Assembly (NCBI RefSeq): GCF_029168945.1
Contig: NC_083607.1
Location: 13,286,001-13,350,000 of the forward strand
Direction of reading: 5' to 3'
From: Cannabis sativa
Lineage: Eukaryota; Streptophyta; Magnoliopsida; Rosales; Cannabaceae
DNA: 64,000 nucleotides
How positions within the stretch are numbered: position 1 is the first letter of the stretch; the number at the start of each line of letters is the position of its first letter. This document shows, piece by piece, positions 47,356 through 60,403 of the stretch. The notes below the pieces were generated by a model, which was given only the letters and a program-made list of their open reading frames with translations, searched no databases and was not told where the DNA came from. The position numbers and the translations under genes are program-made.

Positions 47356-49222
47356 TGTTGGAAATTATTTTACCAGGATCTAGATTTACTAACAAGTATG
47401 TTGAATTAACAACCTAATATGAATTCTAAAACAATGAAAAATAAACACATATAAAGTTAGAAAACCTTACAGTGGGTGCAGCGGAATAATATGACTCCTT
47501 CCGTTCAGATCTCTAGCCCTTGATTCCTTTCTGTAGCAGAGCATCACCAAGATCTGAACCTGGATCTTCTTTTCTCCTTCTTTGATGCAGAAATTCCATA
47601 GTCTTCCATACTATGATTGAGATACCACTTGATGTGTGTGGGCACTACTCATCTCACAAGGATTTCGAAATTTCTCTCTATTTTTCTCTCTCAATTTCGT
47701 GGCTTATCATCCATACAAGAGAAGAGAGCAAGGTTGCTTTATATAGGGAAAAGGGAGAGCACAACTTTCCAAATAAAAGAGTTTCCTTAATTACTGTGTA
47801 ATCAATTAACTGTCTTATTTAGTGTGATCCACCACTTTCCTATTATAGCTAGGCTTTGATTAGCAATTACATGGCAATTAAAAAAAAAAAATAATTGGGA
47901 AACACAAAGGGAGTGCTCGGCCATAGAGGGAAATGGGCCTCACTTGGATTTTGCAGTTTCCTCAATTTTATTTCAATTTCTCCAAAAATGCCATTTTTCC
48001 AATTCTAATTATTTAAATGCCAAAACTAATTATTTAATAACTAAAATAGATTATTAAATAATATTGTCATTTAAAATAATTATTAATTAGACATACAAAG
48101 TCTCTTAATTAATAATTAAACCTAGAAACCCTTTTCTTTACGATTTCATCCTTAAACTGTGAGAATTCATAAAGTAGACATAGTCTAACTTTTAGAATTA
48201 TAATTGATTAATTAAAATCAATTAACTGAGTCTTACAAGCAGTATGGCCTCAACTGGTATGGGGACCATGGGTCTATATAAACGAGCTTCCAATAAGTCG
48301 AACCGAATTTACCAAGTAAATTCCCTAACTTATTAATTCCTCATTGAATCCACACTTAGAACTTGGAATTGCACTCTCAGTCATATAGAAACGCTCTATA
48401 TGTTCCACGATATAGACACGTCATTAGTTATCCATTGTTATAACCCTAATGTGATCAATGATCCTCTATATAGATGATTTACACTGTACAGGATTAAATT
48501 ACCGTAACACCCTACAATGTATTTTATCCTTAAAACACTTAACCATGTATAAATGATATTTCACCTAAGTGAAATGAGATCTCCACCATTTATCTTCGTT
48601 TGGTTAAGCTCGAAGGAAATCATCCTTTACTTCTATTTGCCAAATAGAAGCTATAGATTCCATATTTATGTTAGCGCTCCCAGTCAATTGCACTACCGTG
48701 TTCTCAAAATGTACGTATCACCCTGATACAAAACTAGGCTTAACTAACAAATCAAAGAACACGAGTAACACTCTTGAAATTGAGCCTAACCATATCAGGA
48801 TTTCGATCATGTGATCTAGGATCAACAGTTGATATTGAATTGAATAGATATTACGGTAAATTTCAACATATCTAATCAAAGTTCAATATCGGTCCCTTCC
48901 GATGTATACTCCATACATCCGATACTGGTAAACTTTGCCAATGTCCTGGAAAGGACATAACACTTTTCCAAGGTGTAAGAATACCTATCGCTGATTATAC
49001 CATGTCAGTCTAAATCCAGTGTTCTGACAAATCAGGGAATAAACTTTTGAACATATAATAAAGAATATATTCCACTGTGCTAACAACACTATAATCTTTA
49101 ACCAACTATAATCATGAAATAAATCATGTGAACCATGCAACATAAAATGTTATTTCTGATCTTTATTAATAAGTAAATCTGATTATATGAAATAAGTTTT
49201 ATTTAGGGCATAAAACCCAACA
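47356..49222 (-). repeat. 3' LTR (in sense) of the complete element
   Basis: It runs from TGTTGGAAATTATTTTACC to CATAAAACCCAACA, 1867 bp. Compared with the 5' LTR it lacks 47 bases near 49105 (CAACTATAATCATG here). A 62-codon frame at 47613-47801 is repeated in the other LTR and is not a gene. Confidence 0.95.
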
Positions 49223-49233
49223 AACTCCCACTT
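49223..49233 (-). other. Polypurine tract of the complete element
   Basis: Minus strand AAGTGGGAGTT lies directly before the LTR start TGTTGGG, identical to the tracts at 8476 and 17658. Confidence 0.85.
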
Positions 49234-49299
49234 GCACTAATATAAAACAAAAAGTGCATTTCAAATAATCATTAACACCTTGATATACCAATCAAGTGT

Positions 49300-50430
49300 A
49301 ATAGTAGTATATTCCTCGTAATGGGATCTGACAGGTTGAATTAAGCACAACCTCTTCTCCACCATTACTCTTCCTTAATCACAAAATCCTTGATAATGTG
49401 AAATTCCTCTCTATATGTCTACTCTTTTGGGATACTGGATTCTATACTTTTGGGCAACTACTCTTTTGTTATACAGGAAGTAACCCTAGTAGTTAAGGCA
49501 AGTTGGAACACTACCACAAATGTATAGAACTTTCCTTAGACTGAAAAAGTATCTTTCCTGCAACTTTTAACATTCAGTCTCTTTCTGGTAGACCAAGAGA
49601 TTTCAGATAGGTTTTTACACTTCTCCAAAATCACTACTCCACCCCCAAAGTAATCACCATCTCATCAGCAGACTTTCTAGCACAAAGGCAAGTCTTGAAA
49701 TCTGATGTGGTGTAGTCTAAGAGTTTCAAAACCACCCTTATTGACTAACATATAGTTCCTCTTCTTAATCTTAAGATTTACTTGATTGTCTTCCAATGTT
49801 CCTCTCCTGGATTAATCTGATATCTACTCATTACTCCCACTCAACAGCAGGTGTCTGGTCTAAGGCATACAAAAGCATATCTTAGACCTCTCACTGTTGA
49901 TTTAAGAATTCTTTCATGGCTTTATCTTTTCTGGAATAGTTGAAACTTTTCCTTAGATAAATAAAATCTATACCTAAGAAGTTGTGAAGCTTCTATAGAT
50001 TTCCATTGGAAAGAAAATGCATCAGCATCTCATGCTTGCATTAGAGTAAGTAATTTCCAGGTATACCACAAGCCATAGGTTTAGATAAACTCAAACCTAT
50101 AATACTAGGAATAGGAATTTTTGTTAAGTCCATTGAATAGACTTATGAACGAAAATTTCCTTTCATGTCCTTGTAATAGAAAACTTTAGGTTACTCCATG
50201 TGAATGGATCAAACCATAGTTCTATTGGCTTTCTTCTTAGTTTCTTATCTTGATAATCCATTACTTGTTTAAACTCACAATGAATTTTAATCACTAGTGT
50301 CTTCCAAGTTATAAGAAGGTGAGTTCCTAGAAACTCTCCCACTACAACAAGGTACCGTGAACTATGTCAAAGAAAACTAAATGGTATAGACCTCTTCAGT
50401 TGTGTTAAGACAACAGAGGTAGTGGGATCA
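49300..50430 (-). pseudogene. Copia pol remnant 3
   Basis: On the minus strand GVMSRYQINPGEEHWKTIK lies at about 49781-49838, preceded in sense by GLRYAFVCLRPDT-like sequence. These correspond to the RT/RNase H junction of Copia pol. The pre-RT linker relic lies at about 50160-50420. As in the other two copies, only about 320 bases separate them, so the RT core with its YVDD motif is gone. Stops interrupt all pieces. Confidence 0.7.
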
Positions 50431-51929
50431 TCTTGTAAAATAAGATGATAGAACACTTTTGGAATCAAAAAAAATATCTCCTTTATTTGCTACTTTATTT
50501 TCAGACATAGTCATTTTCTTAGAAAAGCAGTACTTGTTTAAACAAACACTTTCTTATCTAATGACTACGGGATGGTCCACCCCTAATCACTTAGAATAGC
50601 TAACAAACATGAAAACCAGGGTTAGCAGTTCTAGCTTTTCTTAAGATATCGATTAGGTAATCCATGAATCTAGTAATGATTTACATTAAGTATACAACCA
50701 TTACATCATTCTGAAATTTTATTACCATAGAAGGATTTAGGCAATGACTAGAAACTAATCATCAATATGCAACTCAAATTTCTGGGGAGGTAAGTTTGGA
50801 TATAATTCAAAATCAAATTAATGATCTTTGAACTGCATATCTACTAACTTTTTCTCCACCCCTATCAGTTCGCAAGATCTTTAACCACTTACCTTCATCA
50901 TTGCTAGAAATTCATGAAATTTTTCAAACATTTCAAATTTCTTTTGCATAAGGTAAAATCTAGAGTGATCGTTTAAAGAATACAACGAAAACTCATATCC
51001 ACCCCTGAATGTACATCCATCTGCGAATGAGATGAAATTACTTTCAGTGGATATAGGCATATTAACTCTTTGCAGAGAATGATCTTGTCAAAACCACTAT
51101 GAACAAGATACAAATGCCATAGATTTATAAAAAATGTGGTTGTATCTTTTGATGACTTAAGTTACATCAAAAAGTTCTTAGAATAGTGCAAGTGGATTCT
51201 GGTCACAGAATACTAAGCTCATACAGTTTAAATCCATTGATAGAAAATGGTTATGAAACACTTGTGAAAGTGTAACTGTATAATTAGTAATTCTTTCTTG
51301 GACCACCACTACTAATCTAACTCTATGATTTGCCTATACAAGTAGGAGATATCTAAGATTGAGGATTTATATCATTTAGGGATAGAATTCCGGGAATATA
51401 ATCATATGCGTCATCTAATTTCTTAAGAGAAAATAAGACTTTATATGATTTATAGACCATTCATCCAATGATATGTCATTAAGCTAATTCAAAATGAATA
51501 AGCTAAGAGGAATTAGGATAATTTCGTTTTAAATAAGAATCCAACGATGCTCCGATTAGCGAGAGTCAAAGTAATCTTATTTATACAATCTTCTTGTTTC
51601 ATATTGTAAAACACTAGTCTAAGGTGTCATCAATTGATGAACAGCTAGATGTTGCATATACAATATTTATCTTTCGAGATCTAACACTATTATGTTAGTC
51701 TAATGGTGAAATCCATTAGGGATTTATCTCATTAGAAAAACAAATCAAGTTAGACCAACAATGAAGATTCGAAATTAAACTACAATTTAATAACAGAAAA
51801 TAACATGGTTCAATACAAATTCATAGACAATTCAGAAATTATGAAGCACATAGCAAGTAGGAATGACAAGTGAAAATACTAAAACATACAATCCTAAATA
51901 ATTTCCAAGGTTTTCAACAAACTGATATC

Positions 51930-52075
51930 AGTGTCCCGTTTAGGCGAGAGTCAAAGCTATCATCCATTGAATAGAGTTGTCAGCTCATCTAAAATGTCAA
52001 ACATTCTAGCAACCTTTTATTCGATCAAGATGTGAATCCGCGTTGTCCCGTTTAGGCGAGAGTCAAAGCTATTCT
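51930..52075. repeat. Pair of conserved CCCGTTTAGGCGAGAGTCAA motifs
   Basis: TGTCCCGTTTAGGCGAGAGT occurs near 51934 and again near 52044, each followed by CAAAGCTAT. The same pair is present at about 20163 and 20276, and a partly collapsed version at about 13114 and 13160. A related GATTAGCGAGAGTCAAAG lies near 51555. These motifs are among the best conserved parts of the internal regions. Confidence 0.6.
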
Positions 52076-53545
52076 ATCTTATGAGCTTCCACCATTGTTT
52101 CATATTCTTGCAAGTCTTATACAGCCGCCACCATTAGGGTGGTCATAAACTATATAAAAAACTTACAAGATTACTTATCTTTCGAGATTAAACGGTGCTA
52201 ACTTGCTAATGAACGTTCCTCCATTAGGGAGGATTACTCACTAAAACAATAGCTATGTAAAACCAACAATGGAGATCGAATATCCTTATAATAATAAAGC
52301 TCATTATTTAATGAAGGGCGTATTTTCTTCTAATATTTATTTTAATCCATTTATTTTAAATATATATTTATTTAATTAAAATTTCCACTTTAGAATAAAA
52401 AATTATAAATATAAATTTTAATTTAATATTTATAAATTATACTTAGATGGATATGAATAACGTGAATTATTTCCATCTTAGTAATAATTTCCATAAATAT
52501 TTAGAAAATTATTCAATTTAAGTTGTTTCAAAATTAATTTAAATTAATTTACAACTCAAATTTAATTTTCTATAAATATATATTGCATTTAAAAAATGCT
52601 TTAAAATAAAATAAAATAAATCCTGGAAAATTACTCTAATTTTATGTTGGCCCAAAATTAATAAAAATTAATTTTCAACAGAAAATATACTTTTCCTATT
52701 TAATTAAATATCTAAGAAAAAATCAAATATTTAAGTATCATGATTAAAAAATCAACTTAAATATTAATTTTCTATTTAATTAAATACACTAGAAAAATAC
52801 TTCAAGCAAAATAGATAATATCTATCTAGACTTTCATAGACTAATTAATCCAATTTCTAATTATAATATATTTTAGTTCATTTATTTTAATTAACCATTA
52901 AATGAAAAAGTCATTGATTTAAGTTGGTCCAAAATTAAATAAATAATTTTCAACTTTAATCTATTTTTCAAATAAAATTCGAAATTTCTGCATTAAAGAA
53001 ATGCAATTTCAAAATTTTGGGAAATGATTAATAAAATAAAATAAAATATATTTTGAAAATTATTCAAACTTAAGTTATTCTGAAATAAGATTCCAAACTT
53101 AAAATAATTTTCAATTTTAATTAAATAACATGAAAATAACAATATTAAAGTATCATGATGAAAATCAACTTAGATATTGAAATTTTCAATTTAATTAAAT
53201 GTATTAAATTCAAGAAATAAATAATTAAGTAAAGAGGAAACTTAATTATTAATTCTAGTTTAATACTAGGAAAATATACTAAACTTAGATTGTACCAAAA
53301 TTAATTAAGAGACAATTAATTTTACAATCAATGATATTTTCCTATTTAATATTAGAAATAATAACTAGTACTAGAAATAACTATCTAGAATATATCATTG
53401 ACTAAGTGTTTTTCTAAAATTAACTTTAAAATATTACATGAAAAATAAATTTCATATATTTTAAAAGTTAATTATGTTGCTAATTCAATTTTAATTAGGT
53501 TAGACTAATATAATTAACCTAATACAATTATTTAAATAAGGCAAA

Positions 53546-53639
53546 TGGGCCTTCACAATTGGGGTAGTTCATGTGAGGGGGAGCTGGGTTCAGTATGTCG
53601 TACCCACTTCTATGGCCCCCAACTCTCACACAAGACCCA
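53546..53639. other. Conserved foldable GC-rich block (copy 3)
   Basis: The same block as at 14701 and 22175: TGGGCCTT at the left, AAGACCCA at the right (one change that weakens the outer stem), with TTGGGG/CCCCAA and TGGGT/ACCCA retained inside. Confidence 0.6.
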
Positions 53640-55188
53640 AAAGAGAGGAATTTAACCTTAAAATAAACAATTGTTATTCATTGAATAAGCCCAAATCTAA
53701 TTGGGCCTAAATAAATTTCCTTATGTCAAAATTTATTTTAGCAACCTAGTCCATTTACTTAGTAAAAACTTAAATGGGCTCCCTATATGTATCTAAGCCC
53801 AAAAGCAAACATATAGGCTCACACAGGTCAAAAGATTTGGATGAGTCCTATCATGTCACTAGGTTTACACAGATGAAAGAAGTACAAAATTTACCTGTTA
53901 AAAATTATTTATAAGATCTATCGTCAATTGGACTATGATTAAAATCAGATCATTGGATCATGATCTGTTACCAAGTTAATCATAGCAATTTAGATCAGAT
54001 AAATAATAGGTTTGTTAAAAAAAAGTTTTTGAATAAACAATATAAACAAACATTGTCCATGTAACAGATGTGAATCAAGATATTAATATAATTAAATTAT
54101 TATTCATAAACTAACCAAATAAAGGAAACTAATTTTAAAATATCTAGGTTTATTTGAATCAAATTAAATTAAATATCTAATAAGATCAATGATTTAAAAG
54201 GAAAGAATCTCCAATATCACTTTCAGATCTTATAATTTAATAAAATAAACCAATTTTAAAATAGATTTGGTTAAATAATAATTACCATAATTATATGTCA
54301 AAATATCTCAAATTAAGCAATATTCAAATCTCTACAAAAATATCTATGTTATTTAAATATTTAAGATATGATTTATAAATTTCTAATAAGGAAAAAATGA
54401 TATATATAGAAAAAATATCATTTTTATACTTATAACTTATAAATAATTAAATATTTAACAAAATAACAAATTTTTGAATTTGAAAACATTATGGTAAGTA
54501 TATCTATAAAAATATCTATGTTAATTTCAAATTTATTAATTATTTAATTTGACATATAAGATAATTTTAATATAATATTTCAAATAAAAAGACAAAGTTA
54601 TCTTTTAATTTAAAATATCTTAAATATCAAAATATCTAATCTTATAATTAAATAATAAATAAATATTAAAGAAGTTAACAAATTTTTAAATCTGACCATA
54701 ATAGGAAATATTTAAAATTGGAAACATTCCAAAATAGAAATATTTAAAAATTGGATAAATTCCAAATTGAAAATATTTAAAATTGGAAACATTTCAATTT
54801 AAAAATATTTAAAATTGGAAAAATAAATTTTGGGAAACAATCCCATGAAAAAATTGGATTTTTGGGGAAAAAACCTCAAAAATTCGCAATTTGTAGGAAT
54901 CACAGGATAGTGCATGCAAAGAACCATGATTTCCAATCTTCCAAAATTTATATCTTTCTCAATTTTTATCGGAATCGAGTTCCGTAAAAAACAAAATTTC
55001 TTAATTTTTCACAAGGAATCCAAATAAAATATTTTCAAAAATTTAAAAAATTTATATCATGGAAAAATTTCGTACAACATTAACATTCATCACATAAGCA
55101 CATAAACCAACATGAAACCATCCAAATCAACACAAAAACATGCAATCATTGTTTTAATTCATATTACATGAAAGTAAATCATTACCAT

Positions 55189-55201
55189 GGCTCTGGTGCC
55201 A
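55189..55201 (-). other. Primer-binding site of the complete element
   Basis: Minus strand TGGCACCAGAGCC, two bases from the LTR terminus, is close to the initiator-Met tRNA complement with two T-to-C differences. Confidence 0.85.
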
Positions 55202-55203
55202 GT

Positions 55204-57117
55204 TGTTGGAAATTATTTTACCAGGATCTAGATTTACTAACAAGTATGTTGGATTAACAACCTAATATGAATTCTAAAACAATGAAAAATAAACACATAT
55301 AAAGTTAGAAAACCTTATAGTGGGTGCAGCGGAATAATATGACTCCTTTCGTTCAGATCTCTAGCCCTTGATTCCTTTCTGTAGCAGAGCATCACCAAGA
55401 TCTGAACCTAGATCTTCTTTTCTCCTTCTTTGATGCAGAAATTCCATAGTCTTCCATACTATGATTGAGATCCCACTTGATGTGTGTGGGCACTACTCAT
55501 CTCACAAGGATTTCGAAATTTCTCTCTATTTTTCTCTCTCAATTTCGTGGCTTATCATCCATACAAGAGAAGAGAGCAAGGTTGCTTTATATAAGGAAAA
55601 GGGAGAGCACAACTTTCCAAATAAAACAGTTTCCTTAATTACTGTGTAATCAATTAACTGCCTTATTTAGTGTGATCCACCACTTTCCTATTATAGCTAG
55701 GCTTTGATTAGCAATTACATGGCAATTAAAAAATAAAAATAATAATTGGGAAACACAAAGGGAGTGCTCGGCCATAGAGGGAAATGGGCCTCACTTGGAT
55801 TTTGCAGTTTCCTCAATTTTATTTCAATTTCTCCAAAAATGCCATTTTTCCAATTCTAATCATTTAAATGCCAAAACTAATTATTTAATAACTAAAATAG
55901 ATTATTAAATAATATTGTCATTTAAAATAATTATTAATTAGACATACAAAGTCTCTTAATTAATAATTAAACCTAGAAACCCTTTTCTTTACGATTTCAT
56001 CCTTAAACTGTGAGAATTCATAAAGTAGACATAGTCTAACTTTTAGAATTATAATTGATTAATTAAAATCAATTAACTGAGTCTTACAAGCAGTATGGCC
56101 TCAACTAGTATGGGGACCATGGGTCTATATAACCGAGCTTCCAATAAGTCGAACCGAATTTACCAAGTAAATTCCCTAACTTATTAATTCCTCATTGAAT
56201 CCACACTTAGAACTTGGAATTGCACTCTCAGTCATATAGAAACGCTCTATATGTTCCACGATATAGACACGTCATTAGTTATCCATTGTTATAACCCTAA
56301 TGTGATCAATGATCCTCTATATAGATGATTTACACTGTACATGATTAAATTACCGTAACACCCTACAATGTATTTTATCCTTAAAACACTTAACCCTGTA
56401 TAAATGATATTTCACCTAAGTGAAATGAGATCTCCACCATTTATCTTCGTTTGGTTAAGCTCGAAGGAAATCATCCTTTACTTCTATTTGCCAAATAGAA
56501 GCTATAGATTCCATATTTATGTTAGCGCTCCCACTCAATTGCACTACCGTGTTCCCAAAATGTACGTATCACCCTGATACAAAACTAGGCTTAACTAACA
56601 AATCAAAGAACACGAGTAACACTCTTGAAATTGAGCCTAACCATATCAGGATTTCGATCATGTGATCTAGGATCAACAGTTGATATTGAATTGAATAGAT
56701 ATTACGGTAAATTTCAACATATCTAATCAAAGTTCAATATCGGTCCCTTCCGATGTATACTCCATACATCCGATACTGGTAAACTTTGCCAATGTCCTGG
56801 AAAGGACATAACACTTTTCCAAGGTGTAAGAATACCTATCGCTGATTATACCATGTCAGTCTAAATCCAGTGTTCTGACAAATCAGGGAATAAACTTTTG
56901 AACATATAATAAAGATTATATTCCACTGTGCTGACAACACTATAATCTTTAACCAACTCATATGTTCTGGACTTAAAAAGAATTCATACATTATATACAC
57001 ATATAATCATGAAATAAATCATGTGAACCATGCAACATAAAATGTTATTTCTGATCTTTATTAATAAGTAAATCGGATTATATGAAATGAGTTTTATTTA
57101 GGGCATAAAACCCAACA
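55204..57117 (-). repeat. 5' LTR (in sense) of the complete element
   Basis: It runs from TGTTGGAAATTATTTTACC to CATAAAACCCAACA, 1914 bp, and is nearly identical to the other LTR. In sense it begins TGTTGGGTTTTATGCCC and would carry the element's promoter. I did not fix a TATA box with confidence. Confidence 0.95.
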
Positions 57118-57566
57118 GATAGTATAAAAGGAAGGCTATGGTCTCTTCATCCAAACTAATGCCTCCAAAACTAAAAACCTAACTTTCTGATGAGACCTCT
57201 TCCTTCTTCTTCTTCCTCTTCAATTTCTAAAATCACTAAGCCTTTCTTCAAAAAATATATTCAGCCATTAGTGATTGGGGAACTGCCCACACATATCAAG
57301 TTTGTCCTCAATCATAGTGTGTAAGACTGTGAAGAATCCAAACACAAGGAAGGAGTTTCGGGTTCAGATCTTGGTGATACTCTGCTACAGAAAGGTTACA
57401 AGGGTTAGAGATATGAGTGGAATGAGTCATTTAATTTTGTCGCACACACTGTAAGGTTTCTCAAACTTATATGTGTTTAAATTACATTGTTTTAGAAATT
57501 CATTAGGATGTTAAAAACATACATGGTAGTAAATCTAGATCCTGGTAAAATAATTCCAACACTAGT

Positions 57567-58960
57567 CTGCTGAGTGAACCGTGAAGGTCTCTCCCCCATT
57601 TCATCTATTGGTGTCTTTGAAAACATGCCCACACACGAATTCCTGACCGCCCAACTCTTTATGTACACCATGCCATCTAAAAGTGCATCGCACAGGATGT
57701 GACTCTCGAGTCAACTATCTCATAAAGCACACCCATCGATTTCTATATGCATGCATTGTCGACTCAACCATCCAACTGATTTACACTAGCATCATGCCCT
57801 TTTGGCTTCCTCGATGTACAAAGTTCCAATGCTGCAATCCTCTAGCCTTCATGCAAAATCTAGCACCCTCTTTACCTTTGCAGGCTCACATGACTTCTAA
57901 GATTTACTGTCATAGCCCTCTGGCCCCCACTCAAACTCTAGCGCCATCTTAATGCTTGCTCTCAATCTTCTTAACCCTACTGGCTTCTTTGATGCATTCA
58001 TTCCACAACTCCGCATCTCTATCACTGCCTTTGTGTGACTTATGCCCACTTGCATTTTTACAAGCCAACACATCCCACTCGACTATCTCAGTGCTTCCCA
58101 TCTGGATCAAATAAAAGTCATATGCAAATGCCTTCAAGTACGATCATCCTGTAACGATTGCGGCGTCTGCCCTTCTTGGTCTCCATGTGCAGCCCTCTGG
58201 ACACACACATGTAGCAACTAAAGGATTCCATGTCTATCCCAATTCAAATCATCTCGATCATCAACTCTCAACCACTGTTGTGACTAAGAATCTGATGGCC
58301 CCTCTAATACTTCCACACTTATGCTAACAAGCTTCATTTTCAATAAAAACGCCTCTTGCGGTTTACGATGTCACTCAAGTAAACTCAATCTAGTGTACCA
58401 AGCATACTGTATGGATAACCCAATCAAACCATGTACTACGCCAAAGTGTTTCAAACATACCTGCAAGCAGCATACTGGAGAGCGAATGCAAACATACCTG
58501 CTAACTTCTAGCAGCATTCTTTCATATGGCCACCCTACTAGTCCCGCTGACTAGTAGTAGCTCACATAACACCAAGGATCCAGGGGGTAGTGGAGAGCTA
58601 ACACCAGACACTCCCACCTTGAGCATATCATAAGCCTTCTACCAGGAACATACATGATTTTTGCTCTGTAAATATATGGTCATCACCATATACCAAATCA
58701 CAAAGTTTTTCGAATCTGCTTGTACCGTTGTATTCATAGACCCCAATAAATGGCGAATACCAAGTTCTGTCCGGATCCGAACAATATTGAGGATGTATTT
58801 GCAAAAATTCCACTGTCGTACAAACTAAACATCAGCATGTACACCAACATGCGCCACTACTTAACCACCACTTGGCCATCTTATGGGCATCACCTAACTT
58901 GTATTGTGACATCTTTGATCGCACGTTACATCAGCCAGAGTCATGAATCTTCTTGATATG
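57567..58960. other. Unidentified CT-rich sequence (right part)
   Basis: It continues the sequence interrupted at 46051, with the same words (CCCTCTGG, CTCTAG) and balanced composition. The longest minus-strand frames are 62 codons (57949-58137, containing EIVEWDVLACKNASGHKSHK) and 61 codons (58628-58813). Neither has a motif I recognise, and plus-strand frames are no better. Whether it is a relic of one large element or a decayed gene is open. Confidence 0.35.
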
Positions 58961-60248
58961 AGTCTATGGATGGACTCTAAACTTTTAATTTTTACTATTA
59001 CTTTTAAAATCTCAAGTTGGGTGTGTGTGGATGAGCTAGAAATAGTTGAGAAAGTTAGTAACCTTATTTTGATCACGAGCGTCCGAATTAATGGCCAATG
59101 CAGAATGCACAACTTTTTATTGTCTTTTGCACATATATGTGGTTATAATCTTTTTGGATTACTTATTATATGTATAGTACGACTATACTAAATAATCACA
59201 GGCTGACAGCAGTGTTTTTTTTTTTTTTTTTTTTTTTTTTTAAGTTTACAGGTTTAGTATATTCTGCTAATAATTTTTTTAATTTGATACACATACTATT
59301 ACAAAAGTTCATTGTTATTTGAAGTCGTCCAGTACTAGAATATCATTATGGGATATATTTAGCTTTGTGAAAAAAAGTAGTTAATCATATTCATTTTTCA
59401 TTCCAAGTTATAGAGGGATGCCTCTCTCTTTACATGTATAATAGAGACGTATTAACAAGTGTCTTTTTGTGTAATATATAAGTGCAGTCTTCTTGGACAG
59501 TTAATCTTTATGTAATTTGAGAATATGACACAATATGAGGACATTTATATATACTCAATAAATATGGAGATAATATATCTTTCAGAATTTATATGTGATC
59601 AGTGTAATTGATTTGAAATCACGAAATTCAGTCAACCATAAGCTATTTACATAAATACCTTGTACTTGTGCTATTTTACACATAAAGATGAAAAGATGAG
59701 CATAACAACCTTAGTTTTTGTTGTGTGAAAAGGAATGTAGTAATGCATAACACAACCACTATAGCAATGTTCCAACATAAACACAAACAAAAATGAAAAG
59801 AAAGACTTTTTAATTTGGATGATAAGATTAGAGATATGTAAAATAATTGTTAACATATGTTTATTAACTTTATTATTTTTCTTAAATCTTGATTATGATA
59901 TGATTTTAATATTGTATACAGGACAACTTAATAATTAGCAAGCTTTATTTTCACAGGGAATTAAATTTTTTTTGATTGTTATGTCCAATGACTTATTTTT
60001 TTTGTTTAATAATATCATGAAAATTTTAGAGGAGTTTGAATAAATATTCATATATAGTGAAGTAAGTTGTGAGATTATATATGTACTGCGGTTAGATTGG
60101 TAGAATAATATGCATGTTAGATGAGTTTGAATATTTTAAATATTCATCCGTAGTGAAGTAGGTTTTGCGATAAACTACGATCGGATGAGTGATGATTTGT
60201 ATTTTTTGTTGTTAATTGATAGATGATTTGTTAAATTGGTAAATATTG
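58961..60248. other. AT-rich region without recognised gene
   Basis: It holds a T-run of about 27 at 59215-59241 and no convincing ORF. From about 60030 there are short diverged repeats (TAGTGAAGTAAGTTGTGAGA and TAGTGAAGTAGGTTTTGCGA) that may be the subterminal region of the CACTA element whose first exon follows. Confidence 0.4.
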
Positions 60249-60256
60249 TATAAATA
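60249..60256 (+). promoter_or_regulatory. TATA box upstream of the CACTA exon relic
   Basis: TATAAATA in ATTGTATAAATAGAGG lies about 150 bases before the ATG at 60404. A GTTTATC/TTTTAG arrangement between them could be a leader intron. It is a good TATA match, placed correctly for the exon. Confidence 0.45.
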
Positions 60257-60403
60257 GAGGAAAATCTGTCAAATTTTTTGAAAATTGAACTATTTTTAAA
60301 TAACTAGTACTTAAATTAAAAAATTAGTTTGAAAATTCGATAGTTTGATCGTTTATCTTACTTAGTGTGATTTAATATTAATTTTAGGTAGTTTTAGTTA
60401 GAT

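Larger units (their letters stand above)
47356..57117 (-). mobile_element. Complete non-autonomous Copia-derived LTR element (9762 bp)
   Basis: Two full LTRs (47356-49222 and 55204-57117) in the same orientation surround a 5981-bp internal region with polypurine tract and primer-binding site. An exact duplication GATAG lies at 47351-47355 and 57118-57122. The LTRs differ at only about five positions in the first 290 bases I compared, plus one 47-bp deletion, so the insertion looks fairly recent. The internal region has no gene, only decayed Copia pol pieces, so the element must have been moved by enzymes from elsewhere. It is the reference copy for the family in this window. Confidence 0.95.
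46052..57561 (+). mobile_element. Solo LTR (about 1.74 kb) split by a complete 9.8-kb LTR element
   Basis: It starts TGTTGGGTTTTGTGCCC at 46052 and ends AAATAATTCCAACA at 57561. An exact 5-bp duplication CTAGT lies at 46047-46051 and 57562-57566. The LTR halves are 46052-47355 and 57123-57561, and they join cleanly once the inner element and one GATAG copy are removed. A stretch of about 140 bp seen in related LTRs is missing near 46325. Confidence 0.95.
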
